DNA from: Pteria penguin
Lineage: Eukaryota; Mollusca; Bivalvia; Pterioida; Pteriidae
NCBI GenBank assembly: GCA_035048485.1
Contig: CM068592.1
Coordinates: 39,704,545-39,768,544 of the forward strand
Direction: 5' to 3'
Length of the DNA: 64,000 nt
Positions 62,971 through 64,000 of this stretch are shown here, in pieces; positions within the stretch are counted from its first letter, which is position 1, and the number at the start of each line of letters is the position of its first letter. The translations under genes were made by a program, and so were the position numbers. Below the pieces are notes generated by a model that made no database searches, was not told the DNA's origin, and saw only the letters and a list, made by a program, of their open reading frames with translations.

Positions 62971-63540
62971 TCAAAATACCCTGAATAATGTTCAGATGGA
63001 ACCAGGTAGTACTGTCACTTCTAAGTAAGCAAACCGAGTTCAAAAAGAGCTAAATTCTAAATTTTCCTCAATATTTGTCCTTCTGTAACTATAATCCTAG
63101 ACGTACCATGAAAATGCTAAATTCTGTTTTGTGTCTTTAAACAATGTCGACATGAGGCACAGTTTAATAGATAACGGGAATGCAATAGATTTTTATTGTT
63201 TTTGAGTGTTCATTCTAGTCCAGATCTAGACTAACAAGCCCAAGCAATATGGCATTTTCTGTACTATATTGCCATTTATGCTGTTAAATTCGCATCTGTC
63301 GTGTTCGTAATGAAATAATATTTTCATTCAGGAATCTCTCTACTTCTCAGCTTAGCATCTTTTCTGAATATAATTAGTGATTTAGTACTCGTGCGATGTA
63401 AAGTCGATATTCTATTTTACAGTAAAGTCCCATAAACTATAGCATTAAAGGATGTATTTACACCCAATTATTTCTTGAAAACGTCCATCCTGAAGTGTCA
63501 TTTCTGTGTATTCTAAAATACAATACAGTGAAGTGAGTTG
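62971..63540. other. Unassigned sequence between PLE tails
   Basis: AT-rich, no open frame or repeat recognised. Confidence 0.5.
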
Positions 63541-63915
63541 CAAAAATGCTAACCGACATTCTGATCATACAAATCAACCATCGGGAACTATCTGACAATA
63601 CTTAATTTGACATCATATGTATACATACAGGAATCAATTCATGTGCATTTCAACACCGGGATGTTAGTTCCACAGCATTTCATACCGTTTGCATGTATGT
63701 ATTTACTTCCTGATTCTGAATAGTTGTTGCAGGAGTTTTGTCGCGGATGTTGCATGCAACCAGGAGACGCTTACTCCTCCCGATCACCTGGTCTCACCTC
63801 AGTTTAATTGGGGTTCGCATCTGTCTGCATGTGAGATTGTGCATGATATTGCCCCTTTATTCCATGGACTTCGAGATGTGGTTAACCCTTCGTTACTTCT
63901 TCTCTGTTTACTGTC
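63541..63915 (+). mobile_element. PLE 3'-tail fragment, copy D
   Basis: Begins AAAAATGCTAACCGACATTC (compare AAGAATGTTAACCGACATTT in copy C), passes through ATTTGACATCATATGTATAC and the core at about 63755-63800 (CAGGAGACGCTTACTCCTCC, GATCACCTGGTCTCACCTCA), and ends near GGTTAACCCTTCGTTACTTC. The inner hairpin AGGAG/CTCCT is well formed. The frame at 63738-63923 over it is not a gene. Confidence 0.8.
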
Positions 63916-64000
63916 GTTTCTGATGTTATTCACGAGAAATAATAAACTTCGAATCCTTCCTTTTCATTGGCTTTTCGTTCAAAATTCATATTTCTTTTTC

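Overview
This window is eukaryotic, AT-rich and dominated by repeats. It looks like intergenic or heterochromatic DNA of a marine invertebrate, most likely a bivalve mollusc. The organism call rests on three tRNA-derived SINE copies whose body and ATCAATCA-type tail I associate with bivalve genomes, on many remnants of one type of Penelope-like retroelement (PLE), and on small terminal-inverted-repeat (TIR) elements. I see no intact host protein-coding gene, rRNA or functional tRNA. Most open frames here are products of tandem repeats whose unit length is a multiple of three.

Left part (1-17.1 kb): a run of at least seven unrelated minisatellites with units of about 35-37, 24, 44 (a dimer), 30, 58, 57 and 32 bp. 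They are interrupted by small TIR elements, a 73-bp near-perfect hairpin, and three SINEs. Two SINEs have clear target-site duplications; the third is split by about 170 bp of foreign sequence.

Middle (17.1-27.1 kb): AT-rich sequence with little recognisable content. It holds short local repeats (36 bp x4, about 58 bp x3, 82 bp x4), several copies of an unnamed interspersed repeat family, and one PLE 3'-tail fragment.

Core (27.2-52.6 kb): one minisatellite of about 25.4 kb with a 33/34-bp unit. Higher-order duplications are evident, with shifts of 457, 1201, 2802 and 4211 bp. Three copies of the same 394-bp PLE 3' fragment sit inside it and were evidently duplicated along with the array.

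Right part (52.6-64 kb): a graveyard of PLEs. It includes one long, frameshifted reverse transcriptase (RT) pseudogene (53.5-55.3 kb, minus strand), a second RT remnant interrupted by a 1069-bp TIR element with a TA target duplication, a plus-strand RT C-terminal remnant, a GIY-YIG-like endonuclease fragment, and several 3' tails. Most lie in or beside a decayed minisatellite of about 45 bp. A weak Crypton/DUF3504-like open frame lies at 56 kb. About ten PLE tails share a conserved core of roughly 60 bp; in several copies it is closed by a stem whose two arms change together, which suggests a conserved structured RNA. Nothing here acts as a host pathway. The story is nested transposition followed by tandem and segmental amplification.
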